Positions 60,684 to 64,000 of a stretch of DNA of 64,000 nucleotides are shown piece after piece (positions within the stretch are counted from its first letter, which is position 1; every line of letters starts with the position of its first letter). Position numbers and translations under genes: made by a program. The notes beneath the pieces are model-generated. The model was not told where the DNA came from. It saw nothing but the letters and a program-made list of their open reading frames with translations, and searched no databases. Source of the DNA: Hyphomonas jannaschiana VP2 (GTDB lineage: Bacteria; Pseudomonadota; Alphaproteobacteria; Caulobacterales; Hyphomonadaceae); assembly GCF_000685215.1 (NCBI RefSeq), contig NZ_ARYJ01000002.1, forward strand, positions 186,001 to 250,000, given 5' to 3'.

Positions 60684-61379
60684 ATGAACAGCAGGAACAG
60701 AGACCCCAGACCCTATGCATCCTCCCCGTGCATGGCCGGCGAGCTGTCTTCTGACTATTTTGGCTCTTCTGCTGTCGATCCGCAGCAGGCTGTGGATGTT
60801 GCGAGATGGCGGAAAGCCGAACGGGCCCGATTGCGAACCGAAAGAATGTCATTGGAGGCAACTGTTCGTCGCTCCACAAGTGAAAAGATTATCCAGAACG
60901 TGCAGGAGTTGTTCGCAAACCGGAAAATCATGCGAGCCGGTTCAGTTGTGTCAATGTACTGGCCGATTAAGGGGGAACTGGATATCCGCCCGCTCATGGA
61001 AGCGTTGCATGGGGAGGGCATTTTGGTTGCCTTACCGGTGGTTGAGACAAAGGCCGCGCCTTTGGTTTTCCGCAGGTGGATGCCCGATACACGAATGGAG
61101 CGAGGATACTGGAACATCCTTGTCCCGCCGGCGGAGGCTCAAATCCTTACGCCGGATGCTATGCTCGTACCTTTGGTTGGTTGGGATATGGAGGGGTATC
61201 GCCTGGGTTATGGGGGCGGTTACTTTGACCGGACCCTGGCCACATTGTCTCCGCCACCATTTTCGATTGGTATCGGGTTGCAATCCGCACAACTTGCGAC
61301 AATTTACCCTCAGCCCCACGATATCCCGCTTAATCTAATCCTGACGGAGGCGGGGCTGCAGTCTGATCTCGGGGGCTGA
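60684..61379 (+). CDS. 5-formyltetrahydrofolate cyclo-ligase
   Basis: A 231-residue enzyme that converts 5-formyl-THF to methenyl-THF with ATP. Landmarks: WRKAERARLRTERMSLE, VSMYWPIKGELDIRPLMEAL, VALPVVETKAAPLVFRRW, and the active-site block GWDMEGYRLGYGGGYFDRTL. The N-terminal 45 residues (YASSPCMAGELSSDYFG, VDPQQAVDVA) are an extension typical of an alphaproteobacterial subgroup, so the early start is kept. It stands alone after a region with possible RNA structure. Confidence 0.9.
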   Translation: MNSRNRDPRPYASSPCMAGELSSDYFGSSAVDPQQAVDVARWRKAERARLRTERMSLEATVRRSTSEKIIQNVQELFANRKIMRAGSVVSMYWPIKGELDIRPLMEALHGEGILVALPVVETKAAPLVFRRWMPDTRMERGYWNILVPPAEAQILTPDAMLVPLVGWDMEGYRLGYGGGYFDRTLATLSPPPFSIGIGLQSAQLATIYPQPHDIPLNLILTEAGLQSDLGG

Positions 61380-61765
61380 CAAAAGACGTATGTTGTGAGG
61401 CTGTGGCCTCAAGGATTTCGTGCAGCTGCGTCAGTTCTGGCTGTCAGGAAAGACCCGTACACGAATAATATGACGCTTCTGTGATGAGGCTCTTTCTTGG
61501 GATGGGCGCCCGAACTCACAAAAAGGCGAACGAAGTCTGAGTGCGACAAAATAGGTATTTACAATACCTCTTTGTGCGCGTAATCCCTCTGTAACTGAAA
61601 TGCCGTGAAGCACCCGGCTTCCCCGAATCCGGAAATCTCTGGCTTCAGGGGTCTGGGAAGAAGCGACATGCAGGATGCAGCCCTTGCTGACGTTGATGCT
61701 TCCGGAGGCAGAGGGGTGGGTATGAACTGTAGTTCACTTCTGCCGGAAAAGGGGAGCCACCTCAC
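61380..61765. other. Leader region upstream of the cbb3 genes
   Basis: About 385 bases. Holds a hairpin TGAGGC-TGTG-GCCTCA (61396-61411) just after the 5-FCL stop, a possible weak terminator without a T-run, and the palindrome at 61554. The 13-mer GAACTCACAAAAA at 61512 is also present at 53854 in the RIC leader. Confidence 0.45.
61554..61568. promoter_or_regulatory. Palindrome GGTATTTACAATACC, copy 2
   Basis: Same 15-bp perfect dyad as at 53983, with six identical bases (AAAATA) before it. It lies about 470 bases upstream of ccoS and 197 upstream of the small open frame at 61766. Confidence 0.55.
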
Positions 61766-62038
61766 ATGCTCAAGGCCTTGCAAGCGTGGAAATGGATGGA
61801 AGACGCGGTGGCAACTGACGAGAATTTGAATGCCGCGAAGACGGGGCATCCGCGTCCGTTATGCAATCAGGCAGGGCCCCGCAATGACCTGATCACTGTG
61901 CTGAAGGATCTCGCAGGCTCGGTAACTTACCTGCCTTATCGAGGGGTTCTGTTCTTGTTGAAGAAAATCTCCTGCGGCCAGGATATTTTTACTGTCAATG
62001 CGCGACACATGACGCGATGCCGTACGGAACTGATTTAG
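61766..62038 (+). CDS. Possible small protein upstream of ccoS
   Basis: A 90-residue open frame with GGGGAG about ten bases before its ATG, ending two bases before the ccoS ATG. It has a short hydrophobic patch (VTYLPYRGVLFLLKKI) and third codon positions of moderate GC content. No family is recognised. Tight spacing to ccoS argues for it; lack of any motif argues against. Confidence 0.3.
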   Translation: MLKALQAWKWMEDAVATDENLNAAKTGHPRPLCNQAGPRNDLITVLKDLAGSVTYLPYRGVLFLLKKISCGQDIFTVNARHMTRCRTELI

Positions 62039-62040
62039 GC

Positions 62041-62244
62041 ATGTCCATTCTCCTGATACTTATCCCTGTCACATTCATTATGGGGGTAGCAAGTCTCGGC
62101 GCCTTTTATTGGAGTGTTCGTAACGGCCAGTTCGACGATCTTCAGGGAGATGCATCGCGCATACTCCTGGGTGATGACAGTCCGAAGGAGGTAAAACTGC
62201 GGACCTTGACGCATTCGGATCAGGAATCGGAGAGTGAAGCATGA
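62041..62244 (+). CDS. ccoS: cbb3 oxidase assembly protein CcoS
   Basis: A 67-residue protein with one N-terminal helix (SILLILIPVTFIMGVASLGA) and the family motif FYWSVRNGQFDDLQGDASRI, then LLGDD. CcoS is needed for cofactor insertion into cbb3-type cytochrome oxidase. It overlaps ccoN by four bases. In most genomes ccoS lies with ccoGHI; here it is directly ahead of ccoN. Confidence 0.9.
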   Translation: MSILLILIPVTFIMGVASLGAFYWSVRNGQFDDLQGDASRILLGDDSPKEVKLRTLTHSDQESESEA

Positions 62245-63893
62245 TATCGCGCCTGACGAGCGGCGAACGGTCTATAGCCTTGATGCTTGCCAGCACCGGT
62301 GCGCTGATTGGTGTACTCATGGGCGCCTTCGGTTCTGGCGACCCCATGGGCGTACACGGATGGATTGTGTTGGCCTTTTGTGGCGCGCTAATCCTTGTTA
62401 TTGGCAATAATTTTTACGATCCGGAGCCCTCCGAAGATCGCACTCTTTCATACTATGATGATCCGACCAAGGCCGGACTCATTATTGCGCTTAGTTGGGC
62501 AGTGGTAGGGATGGGAATGGGGGTCTGGGTTGCCTGCCAGCTTGCATGGCCCGATTTCCGATTTGAAAACGCCTGGTCGAGCTTTGGCCGAATTCGACCA
62601 GTTCATACGACCGGGATCATATTCGGCTTTGGTGGAAATGCCCTGATCGCGACATCTTTTCACATCATGCAGCGTACTTCCCGGGCGAGAATACCTGATC
62701 AGGTTGCGCCCTGGTTCGTGCTTCTGGGATATAATCTGTTCTGTCTTATTGCGGTAAGTGGGTACCTGATGGGAGTAACTCAGTCAAAGGAGTATGCCGA
62801 GCCCGAATGGTATGCCGATATTTGGCTGGTTGTTGTCTGGGTGAGTTATTTTACCTTGTATGTTCGCACTCTGGCGAGACGAAACGAGCCGCACATATAT
62901 GTCGCCAACTGGTATTATCTTGCCTTCATTCTGGTCATGGCCGTCCTTCACGTCGTTAACAATCTTGCCCTTCCTGCGTCATTCAGTGGAGCAAAGAGCT
63001 ACTCGGTTTTTGGGGGCGTGCAGGATGCGATGACTCAATGGTGGTACGGCCACAATGCCGTTGCCTTCTTCCTGACATCCGGTTTTCTCGGAATGCTATA
63101 TTACTTTCTCCCTAAGCGGGCGGAAAGACCAATATATTCCTATCGATTGTCGATCCTCTCCTTCTGGGGGATTACTTTCTTCTACATATGGGTGGGGTCC
63201 CACCACCTGCATTATACGGCTTTGCCGCATTGGGTTCAGACACTCGGCATGACGTTTTCGATCATGCTGCTTGTTCCTTCATGGGCATCGGCAGGGAATG
63301 CTTTGATGACGCTTAACGGGGCATGGAACAAGGTGCGGGATGATGCCGCCTTGCGGTTCATGATGATCGCGGCTGTGTTCTATGGACTTTCGACCTTCGA
63401 GGGATCCTTCCTGGCCATCAGGCCCGTAAACGGCCTTTCTCATTATACTGACTGGACGGTCGGTCATGTTCATGCCGGAGCTATGGGGTGGGTGGCATTC
63501 ATCACGTTCGGGTCAATCTATACACTGGCCCCGATACTCTGGAAGCGGGCGGGTATGTACTCCGCCAAAGCGGTAGAATGGCATTTCTGGTTCGCGCTGG
63601 CCGGTACCGTCATTTATGTGTTCGCTATGTGGAACAGCGGTATCACTCAAGGATTGATGTGGCGAACCTATAACGAATCCGGAACATTGAAGTACCCCTT
63701 CATTGATACAGTTGTTGCGATGCGGCCCTACTACATAGCTCGCGCCTTCGGAGGATTGCTCTTTCTTTCCGGAGCGTGCATCGGCTTCTGGAATGTTGTC
63801 ATGACCATACGGCGGGCGCCTTTAAAGGAGCCAGAACGGGATTATCCAATGAACTCGGAGGAGCCCCAGGTCGCTGCAGTGGCGGGGAAGTGA
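62241..63893 (+). CDS. ccoN: cbb3-type cytochrome c oxidase subunit I
   Basis: A 550-residue heme-copper oxidase subunit with about 12-14 helices. Heme and copper ligands lie in RPVHTTGIIFGFGGNALIAT, QWWYGHNAVAFFLTSGFLG, the active-site Tyr region YSYRLSILSFWGITFFYIW, GSHHLHYTALPHWVQ, and HYTDWTVGHVHAGAMGWVAF. It reduces O2 to water at high affinity. The ATG overlaps ccoS (ATGA). Confidence 0.95.
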   Translation: MISRLTSGERSIALMLASTGALIGVLMGAFGSGDPMGVHGWIVLAFCGALILVIGNNFYDPEPSEDRTLSYYDDPTKAGLIIALSWAVVGMGMGVWVACQLAWPDFRFENAWSSFGRIRPVHTTGIIFGFGGNALIATSFHIMQRTSRARIPDQVAPWFVLLGYNLFCLIAVSGYLMGVTQSKEYAEPEWYADIWLVVVWVSYFTLYVRTLARRNEPHIYVANWYYLAFILVMAVLHVVNNLALPASFSGAKSYSVFGGVQDAMTQWWYGHNAVAFFLTSGFLGMLYYFLPKRAERPIYSYRLSILSFWGITFFYIWVGSHHLHYTALPHWVQTLGMTFSIMLLVPSWASAGNALMTLNGAWNKVRDDAALRFMMIAAVFYGLSTFEGSFLAIRPVNGLSHYTDWTVGHVHAGAMGWVAFITFGSIYTLAPILWKRAGMYSAKAVEWHFWFALAGTVIYVFAMWNSGITQGLMWRTYNESGTLKYPFIDTVVAMRPYYIARAFGGLLFLSGACIGFWNVVMTIRRAPLKEPERDYPMNSEEPQVAAVAGK

Positions 63894-63894
63894 A

Positions 63895-64000
63895 ATGCTG
63901 ATGAAAATAATCCGCGTTCTGATCAAGCCATTTGCATCGCTTTATGAGGCGCATGCCGTTGCGCACTATCGAATCGAGCGTCATTCAATGGGCTTGTCCA
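63895..64000 (+). CDS. ccoO: Probable start of ccoO (cbb3 oxidase subunit II), cut by the window end
   Basis: Thirty-five codons from the ATG at 63895 (or 63901), one base after the ccoN stop. The end of the visible part, YRIERHSMGL, resembles the segment ahead of the CcoO membrane anchor (E.NS..L), and ccoO normally follows ccoN. The heme c motif CxxCH would lie beyond the window, so this is a likely call only. Confidence 0.55.
   Translation, partial: MLMKIIRVLIKPFASLYEAHAVAHYRIERHSMGLS

Noticed and set aside
61396-61411. TGAGGC-TGTG-GCCTCA hairpin after 5-FCL as a terminator
   Set aside because: Only 6 bp and no T-run; noted in the region entry but not called.
1-64000. Insertion sequences, integrases, CRISPR arrays, tRNA or rRNA genes
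   Set aside because: None could be recognised by motif or repeat structure on either strand.

Overview
The window looks like a chromosomal stretch from a Gram-negative alphaproteobacterium. The evidence is GC-rich third codon positions, outer-membrane proteins, a fused NarK1-NarK2 nitrate transporter ahead of narGHJI as in Paracoccus, an alphaproteobacterial type of 5-formyl-THF cyclo-ligase, and FNR-type boxes. A hyphomonad-like or rhodobacter-like host is a guess. No tRNA, rRNA, CRISPR array, integrase or insertion sequence was seen.

Left part (1-15.4 kb), metal and stress functions. It opens with the N-terminal end of a CopB-type copper P-type ATPase and a cysteine-rich ECF sigma factor that looks like copper-responsive CorE. 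Divergent from the sigma gene are a cyclopropane-fatty-acid synthase and a PPK2 polyphosphate kinase. After a membrane-anchored AlbA_2 protein comes a long leftward run: CusF-like lipoprotein, CopA multicopper oxidase, CopB, SHOCT protein, DUF2231-NTF2 fusion, DUF5676, DUF411, APC permease, ion channel, DUF6629 and an FAD oxidoreductase.

Middle left (15.4-27 kb). A tightly overlapping ybhG-ybhF-ybhS-ybhR-cecR export operon reads leftward. LOG-family and beta-CASP metallo-hydrolase genes diverge from it. Two near-identical palindromes sit between them. Next come a diiron ferritin-like protein and a divergent TetR regulator with two overlapping perfect inverted repeats between them.

Centre (27-53.7 kb), an anaerobic nitrate-respiration island. 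It holds O2-independent ubiquinone synthesis (ubiT, ubiU, ubiV), molybdenum cofactor synthesis (moaD, moaE, moaB, moaC, moeA, moaA, mobA), class II ribonucleotide reductase (nrdJ), NnrS, a NarR-like Crp/Fnr regulator, narK and narGHJ-porin-narI, then a PpiC isomerase, a hemerythrin, a beta-carbonic anhydrase and mobA. A Moco riboswitch precedes moaA. FNR-like boxes lie upstream of ubiT, nrdJ, moaA and narR/narK. Together these supply the quinone, the cofactor, the enzyme, substrate uptake and oxygen-independent dNTPs for growth on nitrate.

Right part (53.7-64 kb). A RIC-type hemerythrin, a second TetR paralogous to the first, DUF488, hemD, a chimeric gene remnant, a META-domain lipoprotein, an EamA exporter with a divergent Lrp regulator, 5-FCL, and the start of a cbb3 oxidase operon (ccoS, ccoN, probable ccoO). 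A 15-bp perfect palindrome, GGTATTTACAATACC, occurs twice, once upstream of the RIC gene and once upstream of the cbb3 genes, which hints at a shared regulator.
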